A DNA stretch of 64,000 bases, taken from positions 67,978 through 131,977 of the forward strand of contig CAJTRM010000006.1 in the NCBI GenBank assembly GCA_910578865.1. Reading direction: 5' to 3'. Position 1 is the stretch's first letter. Each line of letters begins with the position of its first letter. The DNA is from an uncultured Dorea sp. (GTDB lineage: Bacteria; Bacillota_A; Clostridia; Lachnospirales; Lachnospiraceae). Position numbers and translations under genes: made by a program. The notes beneath the pieces were generated by a model. It was not told where the DNA came from and did not search any database. It saw nothing but the letters and a program-made list of their open reading frames with translations. This document shows positions 50,827 through 58,024 of the stretch, piece by piece.

Positions 50827-51704
50827 CCGACTTCACCTCCCCTTTCCTGCATCAGGTACATATACGCATCTTCTACTCCTGCCTCACAGGCCCTGGCAGA
50901 TGCAAACGGCTTCTCTTCTGCCAGAAAGCGCACCATCACATTATTTCCCAGAGTAAGCATACTGGTCACAACACACCGGCGTTTAAGATCCTCCAGTTCC
51001 TTCTTGCTGATCTCTGCCTGAAACACTCTGCCCTCTGACATACGGGTCAATTCAGATACCGTCCCTTTATAAATCATCTCTCCCTTGTCAAGGACCGCAA
51101 TATTTTCACAGGTTGCTTCAATATCTCCCACAATATGAGTGGACAGGATTACGATCCTCTCCTCGGCAATCTCGCACAGGAGATTCCGGAATCGTACTCT
51201 CTCCTCGGGATCAAGCCCCGCCGTCGGCTCATCTACGATCAACACCCTGGGATTATGAAGGATTGCCTGTGCAATACCAAGTCTTCGCTTCATCCCCCCT
51301 GACAGCGCTTTTACCCTTTTGTGCCTGTCATTCTGAAGATTAACCCTCTCAAGAAGCTGCGGGATCCTCTGTCTTCTCTGTGCTCTGCCAAGACCCGAAA
51401 GGACGCCCAGATAATCCATCGCCTCATAGACCGTCATATTGGGATACATAGAAAATTCCTGCGGAAGATAACCTGTGATCCTTCTCACCTCCTGAGCCTT
51501 TGCCACATTTATCCCGCATATTTCCACCTCTCCCTCACTTTTAGGAAGCAGAGTAGCAAGCACTTTCATAAGCGTAGTCTTGCCGGCGCCGTTCCTGCCC
51601 AAAAGACCAAACATCCCTTTTTCAATTGTGAGATTCACGTTTTTCAGCGCCTGCTTTTTTCCGTAATACTGATTCAGATTGCTTATTTTAATTGTTGTAG
51701 ACAT
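50805..51704 (-). CDS. ABC transporter ATP-binding protein
   Basis: The 299-residue protein has Walker A GLLGRNGAGKTTLMKVLATL, signature LSGGMKRRLGIAQA, Walker B VLIVDEPTAGLDPEER and the switch His (VILSTHIVGDIE). The C-terminal extension fits exporters of the ABC-2 class. I chose the ATG at 51702-51704, preceded by AAAGGATG, over in-frame ATGs upstream. It energises the two membrane proteins that follow and overlap. Confidence 0.93.
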   Translation of the reverse strand: MSTTIKISNLNQYYGKKQALKNVNLTIEKGMFGLLGRNGAGKTTLMKVLATLLPKSEGEVEICGINVAKAQEVRRITGYLPQEFSMYPNMTVYEAMDYLGVLSGLGRAQRRQRIPQLLERVNLQNDRHKRVKALSGGMKRRLGIAQAILHNPRVLIVDEPTAGLDPEERVRFRNLLCEIAEERIVILSTHIVGDIEATCENIAVLDKGEMIYKGTVSELTRMSEGRVFQAEISKKELEDLKRRCVVTSMLTLGNNVMVRFLAEEKPFASARACEAGVEDAYMYLMQERGGEVGCLDNYL

Positions 51705-51811
51705 ATAACTCATCCTTTCTGTATGATCATCTACGGGTATCATAAAACATAAATCTCTATAATTTCACTATAAAATATTAAGAATCTCTAAGAATGTCTG
51801 AAACATTTTCT

Positions 51812-51881
51812 AAGGGCTGCCGCACAGGTATCAAACTCCGTTTGCATGCGCGCTGAGTCTGAAGCCTGTGCGGCAGCCCTT
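51812..51881 (-). terminator. 17-bp perfect inverted repeat after the histidine kinase gene
   Basis: AAGGGCTGCCGCACAGG (51812-51828) is the exact complement of 51865-51881. The 36-nt loop holds a small CAAAC-TCC-GTTTG hairpin. It is 6 bp after the kinase stop. No T-run follows, so it may only partly terminate, allowing the ABC genes to be co-expressed. Confidence 0.5.
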
Positions 51882-51886
51882 AAAGA

Positions 51887-53092
51887 TCACATCTTGAAAG
51901 ATGCCGTGACTGCCGCCCCTCCCTGTATACTGTTTGCCACATTTAATATCCCTTTATGCTTTTTACACAATTCACTACATATATGGAGACCAATACCAAA
52001 ATGATCGTCTTGCGTTTCTCTCCCGTACTCCTTGTAATAGGGCTTTAATGCTTTCTCAAGCTGGTCTTCTGAAAAGCCGGGCCCATCGTCGCGGACAGTC
52101 AGGACAAGTTCTTTGCGGGCTTCATCATAATCAGACATCACCTCTATTTTCTCCCTTGCAAAGCGGATCGCGTTGGAAAGCATATTTTCCAGCACCTCCA
52201 TAATAATACTGTCATCCGCATATACCTGTATATCTGCTCCGCATTCTTCATGGACGATCCGTACATCCCTGATCTGGTTAAGCGCAAAAGCCACCTCGCC
52301 GATTTTTCTTTCTATCCCCTGAACAGATACTTTTTCCGGGGCAAACGGGACTTCCTCGATGCTCCGGATTCCTTTCATTGTCCGGCTGTATTCTTCCAGC
52401 CGTTTCAGATGCTCCGTCATAAGGCTCAAGGTACTTTCGAGTTTCTCTGAACTAACCTTACCCTCCGGAATATATTTTGCAAGAAAATCGGTATAGCCCC
52501 GAAGCACTGTAAGCGGCGTGCGAAGATCATGGGCAAACGCTGCATTAAGCTCCTTCTGCCGTTCAATGAGCCTCCACATTTCCTCCTTGCCCCGGGCCAG
52601 CTCCAGGCGCATAGACTCCACAGAATCACACAACCTGCCCAATTCATCGCGGCTGTCATAGGACACATGAAAGTCAAGATCATCCCTGCCGATCTTCTCC
52701 ACACTCTCTTCCAGAATGAGTAACGGCCGTTTAAGTCGTCTGCTGTAAAAAAAGCATATCGTAAGGATCATACCTGAAAAAGCATAAAAAAACGGACACC
52801 AGACCCGGCAGGCATCAAAAAATAACAGCCTTCTTTTATCTGCTGTTGAAAAAATATCAAACTGGTATACCCACCAGACTCCTTTTTCAAAAATAACATC
52901 TCTCAGGCTCTCACGTCCGCCGTACTCTCCCCATATACCAGACTCCCTCTGCCAGCAATAGATAATAGTAAGATATGAAAGCCCCCAAACGATAACAGCC
53001 AGCACAAGGATATATGCAATCATTGCCCTCCGAAACGGAAGGTTACGGATATATGTTTTTAACCTATCTGCCTTTTCCTCTAGCCAATCCAT
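51887..53092 (-). CDS. Sensor histidine kinase
   Basis: The 401-residue protein has two transmembrane helices near the start (YILVLAVIVWGLSYLTIIYC; PFFYAFSGMILTICFFYSR) with a ~65-residue extracellular part, a HAMP-like segment, the H box NAAFAHDLRTPLTVLRG, and the ATPase boxes NMLSNAIRFA, RDDGPGFS and HFGIGLHI. I chose the ATG at 53090-53092, which overlaps the response regulator end by 13 bp in another frame. The short extracellular domain is like that of kinases sensing cell-envelope stress. Confidence 0.92.
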   Translation of the reverse strand: MDWLEEKADRLKTYIRNLPFRRAMIAYILVLAVIVWGLSYLTIIYCWQRESGIWGEYGGRESLRDVIFEKGVWWVYQFDIFSTADKRRLLFFDACRVWCPFFYAFSGMILTICFFYSRRLKRPLLILEESVEKIGRDDLDFHVSYDSRDELGRLCDSVESMRLELARGKEEMWRLIERQKELNAAFAHDLRTPLTVLRGYTDFLAKYIPEGKVSSEKLESTLSLMTEHLKRLEEYSRTMKGIRSIEEVPFAPEKVSVQGIERKIGEVAFALNQIRDVRIVHEECGADIQVYADDSIIMEVLENMLSNAIRFAREKIEVMSDYDEARKELVLTVRDDGPGFSEDQLEKALKPYYKEYGRETQDDHFGIGLHICSELCKKHKGILNVANSIQGGAAVTASFKM

Positions 53093-53772
53093 CTGTATCC
53101 CACTCCCCACACAGTCTCGATATAGATCCGGTTCGTATACTTTCCGATTTTCCCGCGGATCCTGCGGATATGCTCTGTCACAATGCTACTGTCGGCGCCT
53201 CCGTCAAATCCGCGAACCCGTTCATACAGCTGATCCTTGCTGAAAACCTGCCCGGAATTTAATGACAGCAGCTCCACAAGACCATATTCTGTCTTTGTAA
53301 ACGCTACAGGCTGTTCTCCATAATATACACTTTTTTCCTCATAGTGTATTGCAAGGCGGTCAAAAATCCGCACTGCCCCGTCTGTTTTCCGGCGATTCTC
53401 ACGCCTTAGATGGGCCTCCACCCTGGCTCCTAATTCCTCTATACTGAAGGGTTTCAAAATATAATCATCCCCGCCGGACATAAAGCCTCTGATTCGGTCT
53501 GCCTCCTCAATCTTAGCAGTCAGGAACAAGATCGGGCAGGAAATGTGGGCGCGGATCCGTTCACAGACCTCAAAGCCGTCAAGAACAGGCATACCGACAT
53601 CCAAAATGATAATATCCGGCTCCTGCGAAAGCTTTCCCAGCGTCTCCATCCCATTTGCCGCCTCCGCAACCTGATACCCCTGCATCTCAAAATAGTCTCT
53701 CAACAGCTGCCGGATTCCCTGCTCGTCGTCCGCAATCAATATTTTCTGCTTTTCCATCTTTTCTCTGCACAT
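53080..53772 (-). CDS. OmpR-family response regulator
   Basis: The 230-residue protein has a receiver domain (KILIADDEQGIRQLLRDYFE; phosphorylation Asp in IIILDVGMPVLDGFEV; Lys in DDYILKPFSIEE) and a winged-helix DNA-binding domain (TKTEYGLVELLSLNSGQVFS; TVWGVGYRWIG). It overlaps and precedes the kinase gene. The ATG at 53772 has AGGAGATTATTTT in front. It likely controls the ABC exporter downstream. Confidence 0.93.
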   Translation of the reverse strand: MCREKMEKQKILIADDEQGIRQLLRDYFEMQGYQVAEAANGMETLGKLSQEPDIIILDVGMPVLDGFEVCERIRAHISCPILFLTAKIEEADRIRGFMSGGDDYILKPFSIEELGARVEAHLRRENRRKTDGAVRIFDRLAIHYEEKSVYYGEQPVAFTKTEYGLVELLSLNSGQVFSKDQLYERVRGFDGGADSSIVTEHIRRIRGKIGKYTNRIYIETVWGVGYRWIG

Positions 53773-53805
53773 AAAATAATCTCCTGCCTTTCCTGCCGCA
53801 CGAAC

Positions 53806-53837
53806 TGAAAAACCGGCGGGAAATCTTTCCCGCCGGA
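53806..53837 (-). terminator. Terminator of rpsF-ssb-rpsR
   Basis: CCGGCGGGAAA (53813-53823) and TTTCCCGCCGG (53826-53836) form a GC-rich stem. On the minus strand it is followed by TTTTTC, about 20 bp after the rpsR stop. Confidence 0.9.
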
Positions 53838-53859
53838 CTTAATCCTGATTTACTGATGA

Positions 53860-54126
53860 TTACTCCTGTACATATGGCATCAGGGCAATATGGCGCGCCC
53901 TTTTGATAGCTACTGTAAGAGCCCTCTGATGCTTTGCACAGTTTCCTGTAATTCTTCTTGGAAGAATCTTTCCTCTCTCAGAGATATATTTTCTTAACTT
54001 TGCTACATCCTTGTAGTCAATCTCATTATTCTCTTTCCCACAGAATACGCATACTTTTTTTCTTCTGCGTCCGCCGCCTCTTCTCTTGAAGCCGCCTTCC
54101 GGGCGATTGCCTTTTTCGTAAGCCAT
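53860..54126 (-). CDS. rpsR: 30S ribosomal protein S18
   Basis: The 88-residue protein is S18 (KVCVFCGKENNEIDYKD; RITGNCAKHQRALTVAIKRA). The CxxC with a later Cys/His indicates the zinc-binding (C+) form. It partners S6 in the 30S platform. The ATG follows AGGAGGTAAAATAAA. It ends the rpsF-ssb-rpsR operon. Confidence 0.97.
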   Translation of the reverse strand: MAYEKGNRPEGGFKRRGGGRRRKKVCVFCGKENNEIDYKDVAKLRKYISERGKILPRRITGNCAKHQRALTVAIKRARHIALMPYVQE

Positions 54127-54157
54127 TTTATTTTACCTCCTATTTTCGCTAAGCGCT

Positions 54158-54613
54158 CTAGTTGAACGGTAATTCTTCGTCAATTCCATCCGGAATATTC
54201 ATGAAGCCGTCACCCGCATCAGAAACTGGTGCCGGAGCCGGTGTGGGAGCTGCCGGTCGGAACCCGCCTGTATTAGTGTCACTCACAGCTTTGCTCTCTG
54301 CAAATTCCTGATCCTCCACTACAACATCTGTTGTGTAAACCTTCTGGCCGTCCTTATTCGTATAACTTCCGGTCTGGATACGTCCGGTTACGATCACCTT
54401 CAGGCCCTGCCGAAAATACTTCTCTGCAAACTCCGCACTTCTGCCGAATGCCACACATCCGATGAAGTCTGCAGTCTGATCGCCGTCTCCGCTGCGCCTG
54501 AACCTGCGGTCCACAGCCAATGTATATCTCGCAATAGCCATAGAGCTGTCTCCCTGAGAATACCTGACCTCCGGATCTCTTGTTAAGCGTCCCATCAAAA
54601 TTACTTTATTCAT
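54158..54613 (-). CDS. ssb: Single-stranded DNA-binding protein
   Basis: The 151-residue protein has the OB fold of SSB (NKVILMGRLTRDPEVRYSQG; WGRSAE-type VAFGRSAEFAEKY) and a Pro/Ala-rich linker, ending in the acidic tip DEELPFN, which recruits partner proteins. It binds ssDNA as a tetramer. It lies 20 bp after rpsF and 31 bp before rpsR, the standard order. Confidence 0.97.
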   Translation of the reverse strand: MNKVILMGRLTRDPEVRYSQGDSSMAIARYTLAVDRRFRRSGDGDQTADFIGCVAFGRSAEFAEKYFRQGLKVIVTGRIQTGSYTNKDGQKVYTTDVVVEDQEFAESKAVSDTNTGGFRPAAPTPAPAPVSDAGDGFMNIPDGIDEELPFN

Positions 54614-54633
54614 ATAATACCTCTACTTCCTGC

Positions 54634-54921
54634 TTATGCTTCCTGTCTAACGCATAAATATCTGATGACATTATCCATGATGCGAATTCTCTGCTCGATT
54701 TCGCCCGGAGTCTCAGCATCAGACTCGAAGTGGATGAAATAATAGTATGCTTCTTTCATCTTCTGAATCTCGTAAGCTAATCTCTTCTTACCCCATTCAT
54801 CAACGTCAGAGACTTTGCCACCGAAACGTTCTACTAATCCTTTAACCTTTTCGATCACCTGAGCTCTTTCGTCGTCTTCGATTTTTGCACTGACAACAAC
54901 AGCTAATTCATATTTGTTCAT
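54634..54921 (-). CDS. rpsF: 30S ribosomal protein S6
   Basis: The 95-residue protein is S6 (MNKYELAVVVSAKIEDDERA; LAYEIQKMKEAYYYFIHFES). I chose the ATG at 54919-54921 over an in-frame GTG 12 bp upstream that lies within the GGAGGTG site. It starts the rpsF-ssb-rpsR operon. The upstream region holds hairpins that may include an S6:S18 autoregulatory leader. Confidence 0.97.
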   Translation of the reverse strand: MNKYELAVVVSAKIEDDERAQVIEKVKGLVERFGGKVSDVDEWGKKRLAYEIQKMKEAYYYFIHFESDAETPGEIEQRIRIMDNVIRYLCVRQEA

Positions 54922-54949
54922 GTCGTCCTGCACCTCCTTTTGGTCTTTT

Positions 54950-55032
54950 GGCCCCCGCTCAGCTTATGTGGGAGCAAGGATATCTGCAAATAATAGTTGC
55001 AGATTATAGTGTATCACAATTAGACATGATAC
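54950..55032 (-). promoter_or_regulatory. Promoter and paired dyads upstream of rpsF; possible S6:S18 leader
   Basis: On the minus strand, TATAAT lies at 55003-55008 without a good -35. GTATCA (55011-55016) and TGATAC (55027-55032) form a dyad over the -35 position. ATCTGCAA (54982-54989) and TTGCAGAT (54997-55004) form an 8-bp dyad at the transcription start. Further down, GCTCCC/GGGGGC forms a hairpin in the leader. An S6:S18 autoregulatory element is known from many bacteria; the match here is only suggestive. Confidence 0.4.
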
Positions 55033-55050
55033 CACAGGCAGGTGCTTGTT

Positions 55051-55239
55051 TCAAGCCTTTTTCTTTAAATCTCTGGTATTTTTTTCTACCAGTTTTCGGG
55101 CAATCATAATCTGATGCCCGCAACCTCTGCACTTCAGCCGAAAATCTGCCCCCACCCGGAGGATTTCCCATTCCTTGCTGCCGCAGGGATGCTGTTTCTT
55201 CAATGTCACAAGATCTCCCACCTCATACTGATACGCCAT
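55051..55239 (-). CDS. DUF951-family protein
   Basis: The 62-residue protein (MAYQYEVGDLVTLKKQHPCG; EILRVGADFRLKCRGCGHQI) is DUF951, a small Firmicute protein with conserved Cys residues and a barrel-like SH3-type fold, of unknown role, often encoded near ribosomal or replication genes. I chose the ATG at 55237-55239 after GGAGTGATATTT. It is 5 bp after the sortase gene. Confidence 0.9.
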   Translation of the reverse strand: MAYQYEVGDLVTLKKQHPCGSKEWEILRVGADFRLKCRGCGHQIMIARKLVEKNTRDLKKKA

Positions 55240-55244
55240 AAATA

Positions 55245-56039
55245 TCACTCCTCCAATTCCACTTCTTTTTCCTTCACTCCGCGTACAACAAACCTGTGAT
55301 TGTCACTGTCACTGGTACAGGTGGAAAGCGTCACGATCGTATCGCTGTTTCTTACCTCCACCCCAGTATCATACAAGGCCGTCTCCTTTGTCATATTCAG
55401 GAATTCCACATATTCTCTCCCCTCTGCAAAAGAAGTAAGATACGTATCCGACACCGCGTCTACCTCCCCCACAGAGTAAATGTGGTACGTAATCTCGGTA
55501 CCGTACGGGGTATAGATATAGAAATACTGATTTTTTTCCCAGAATTCTTTCTCACTATAATCCTGAAGATGACGAAACATAGACCCGTCCTTCATCCGGT
55601 GCCCATAGATGATCGTATTTTTATCCCGGAAATCCGGGCTTGCGTCCACATCAAGGAAAATAGCGCCGGACGCATTTTTCTTCCTATTAAATGTCCTGTG
55701 CAGGTAATATTCCTGATCTTCCCCCTGTACAAGGGGATAACTGATGGCAGAGGGCTCAGGATAAAACCGGATCCAGCCCACAGTATCTTCATTCATGCTC
55801 ATCAGTTCAGAAAAGTCCACCCGGAACTTATTCTTATTACCTCCGCCGTCCACCACAATATTTTTCACCCTTTTGTATTCATTTTGCCCATCCAGGTATC
55901 CTTTCCCGATTTTAACGAGCTGCCAGACAGACACGCCAAATACAACAGCCGAGAATAAAAATGCAATACGCAGAACCAGACTGCCTTTCTTTTTCCGCCG
56001 CCCTCTGCGGCGTCGTTTCTTATCTCGTTCCCGGGACAT
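55245..56039 (-). CDS. srtB: Class B sortase
   Basis: The 264-residue protein has a basic N terminus (MSRERDKKRRRRGRRKKKGS), one membrane helix (LVLRIAFLFSAVVFGVSVWQ) and the sortase domain: catalytic His in IYGHRMKDGSMF, Cys in TLSTCTSDSD and Arg in HRFVVRG. Class B sortases anchor surface proteins, often pilin or iron-uptake proteins, by an NPQTN-like or SPKTG-like signal. No sortase substrate is encoded in the window. It runs into DUF951 with 5 bp spacing. Confidence 0.93.
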   Translation of the reverse strand: MSRERDKKRRRRGRRKKKGSLVLRIAFLFSAVVFGVSVWQLVKIGKGYLDGQNEYKRVKNIVVDGGGNKNKFRVDFSELMSMNEDTVGWIRFYPEPSAISYPLVQGEDQEYYLHRTFNRKKNASGAIFLDVDASPDFRDKNTIIYGHRMKDGSMFRHLQDYSEKEFWEKNQYFYIYTPYGTEITYHIYSVGEVDAVSDTYLTSFAEGREYVEFLNMTKETALYDTGVEVRNSDTIVTLSTCTSDSDNHRFVVRGVKEKEVELEE

Positions 56040-56061
56040 AGCATTTCCCCTTTCTTCTTAT

Positions 56062-57348
56062 TTATTTCTGCTCCATAATCTCCACGATCGTCTTCTCGGT
56101 ACCGGCCATGCCGGGGGAAGCGATCCTCCCCATATACCGCATCGTATCCTCCGGGGTATGTCCGTTGATCCCATGGATGCTCTCAATACACACACCGTTC
56201 ATTGCCAGTTCCACAGCCCGAAATGCGGCATCTACAGCCACGATTCCTTTCATCGTACACCCATGGTTGCCGCCGTCACAGATCATCCCGGTAATACCGC
56301 TTGCCATATTCCGGATTACCATAACGATCTCTTCCTCCCCGGCGCCCCGCATATAAGCAAGCCCGCACGCCATACCGGTACCGGCTGCAATCCCGCATCC
56401 GCAAAAGGCTGAAAGACGGCCGGAATATTCTTTGATATACATGGTGATAAGATAGCTGAGGGCCGTCGCCTGCAGAAGCCGCCTGCTGTCGCTCTCCTCA
56501 CAGTCCGCTTTATACTGCGCCCACAAAGGCATCGTCGCAATGATACCGTGAGCCCCGCTGCCGGTAATACTCATGGCAGGCTTTCCAAGCCCCAGCACTC
56601 TTGCCTCGATTGCCCCGTTGCATAAGAGCTGTGCCGTTGCCTTCACATCTTTGGAGATCCGCTCTTTCCCGTTCTCCTCTAACAGCTGTTTCGCAAATAC
56701 CGCCCTGTCCGACAAAAGCCCCTCCTCAAGCAGCGCAAGATTCATGGAAAACGCTTCCATAATAAAATCAATCTCTTTCTCCGGCACTTCACGGACATAC
56801 GCCAGTATATCATGCAGTGTATACGTATGGATGGCCGGAGTCTCTGCCGCCTCTTCCCCGGCTCCCCCTTCCACGCTGATGGGCCCGCCTTCTATATATT
56901 CTCCATTTCTTTCAATTCCCGTGATATTCGTGTGACTTCCCCGGATGTGAACCGTACAGGTTTCTTCCTCCGTTTCCACGCAGGCATCGATCATAATCTC
57001 AGAGCCGATATGGTCAAGGATTGCCTCCACTTTGCCGTCAGATACCAGCCGGGCTGCATGTTCGTCATCCTCTGCCGTAATCTTCGCCAGAGATTCAAGC
57101 CCGGCCTCTGCATCTGCAGCCACAGCCCCCAGCGCCGCCGCATACAGATTGCCGTAGCGGCCGGAATTGGGGATCCCGCAGGTGAAAGCATTCTTGTACA
57201 TACCGGAGTTCAATGCCAGTGTGACCTTTTTCACTTCACCTTTCGCATGTTTCCTTGCACTTGCCACCGCAAATGCAATGGCGCCCGGCTCCGTCACCCC
57301 CAGGGCCGGCTTCATATCCTCCCTGATCAGTCTCGTCAACTCTTCCAC
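56062..57348 (-). CDS. L-cysteine desulfidase / serine dehydratase alpha-like protein (CyuA family)
   Basis: The 428-residue protein belongs to the CyuA/YhaM (UPF0597) family: MKPALGVTEPGAIAFAVASA start, a GSGAHGIIATMP segment, and Cys motifs FCGCGIAAGTGMACG and MICDGGNHGCTMKG, which can hold a [4Fe-4S] cluster. The family degrades L-cysteine to pyruvate, sulfide and ammonia, or acts on serine. I chose the GTG at 57346-57348, preceded by GGGAGGGATAGCT; the upstream in-frame ATG has no such site. It starts 22 bp upstream of the sortase gene. Confidence 0.85.
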   Translation of the reverse strand: MEELTRLIREDMKPALGVTEPGAIAFAVASARKHAKGEVKKVTLALNSGMYKNAFTCGIPNSGRYGNLYAAALGAVAADAEAGLESLAKITAEDDEHAARLVSDGKVEAILDHIGSEIMIDACVETEEETCTVHIRGSHTNITGIERNGEYIEGGPISVEGGAGEEAAETPAIHTYTLHDILAYVREVPEKEIDFIMEAFSMNLALLEEGLLSDRAVFAKQLLEENGKERISKDVKATAQLLCNGAIEARVLGLGKPAMSITGSGAHGIIATMPLWAQYKADCEESDSRRLLQATALSYLITMYIKEYSGRLSAFCGCGIAAGTGMACGLAYMRGAGEEEIVMVIRNMASGITGMICDGGNHGCTMKGIVAVDAAFRAVELAMNGVCIESIHGINGHTPEDTMRYMGRIASPGMAGTEKTIVEIMEQK

Positions 57349-57574
57349 AGCTATCCCTCCCGCCTTATTTTTCGTCCGAATGTTTGATTTCTGTATTTCT
57401 CTTAATTGTATCAAATGCCTGCTCCGGTGACCAGCCCAAGTTGCAATTTAATAGTTTATACTTTTTTAATTGCAGGTTTATTGACTTTACAGGCGAACGG
57501 GGTATGATGAATATAAACATTGCCGGATGAGACTTCTATTCCGGCAGGACAACAAGACCAGGAAGGTGATTGAT

Positions 57575-57970
57575 TTGAGAGAAAGATTTGCACGTTTTAT
57601 GTACGGAAGATATGGAATAGATACACTGGGAAAATGGACCATCGGGGCAGCGCTTCTGGCCATGCTCCTGACAAACCTGACAGACAGCCGCACCCTGTTC
57701 CTCCTGTCCTGGGCCTGCATCATCTATGCATATTTCAGGATGTTTTCAAAAAACATCTATAAGCGTTCTGCCGAGAATCAGGTCTTTCTTAACAAAACCG
57801 CCCGGCTGCGCGGCTGGTTTTCCCGCCAAAGGAGCATGGCTGCCCAGCGGAAAACACATCACATATACAAATGCCCGGGATGCAGGCAGAAAATCCGGAT
57901 TCCGAAAGGAAAAGGACGGATTGAAGTACGGTGTCCCAAGTGCGGCACTGCCTTTATTAAAAACAGTTAA
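57575..57970 (+). CDS. Small membrane protein with C-terminal zinc ribbon
   Basis: I do not recognise a specific function. The 131-residue protein has two close hydrophobic helices (WTIGAALLAMLLTNLTD; TLFLLSWACIIYAYFRMF), a basic stretch (KTARLRGWFSRQRSMAAQRK) and a C-terminal zinc ribbon (YKCPGCRQKIRIPKGKGRIE followed by VRCPKCGTAF). I prefer the TTG at 57575, which has GGAAGGTGATTGAT in front, to an ATG 48 bp upstream with no site. It may link a membrane position to nucleic acid or protein binding (inference). A terminator follows. Confidence 0.6.
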   Translation: MRERFARFMYGRYGIDTLGKWTIGAALLAMLLTNLTDSRTLFLLSWACIIYAYFRMFSKNIYKRSAENQVFLNKTARLRGWFSRQRSMAAQRKTHHIYKCPGCRQKIRIPKGKGRIEVRCPKCGTAFIKNS

Positions 57971-58013
57971 ACAAATAGGAGACTGCTTCTCGGGGAAGTG
58001 TCTCCTATTTGTT
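57970..58013. terminator. Bidirectional terminator between convergent genes
   Basis: AACAAATAGGAGA (57970-57982) is the exact complement of TCTCCTATTTGTT (58001-58013), with an 18-nt loop, between the zinc-ribbon gene and the dehydrogenase gene. Confidence 0.7.
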
Positions 58014-58024
58014 AATTGCAGCTT

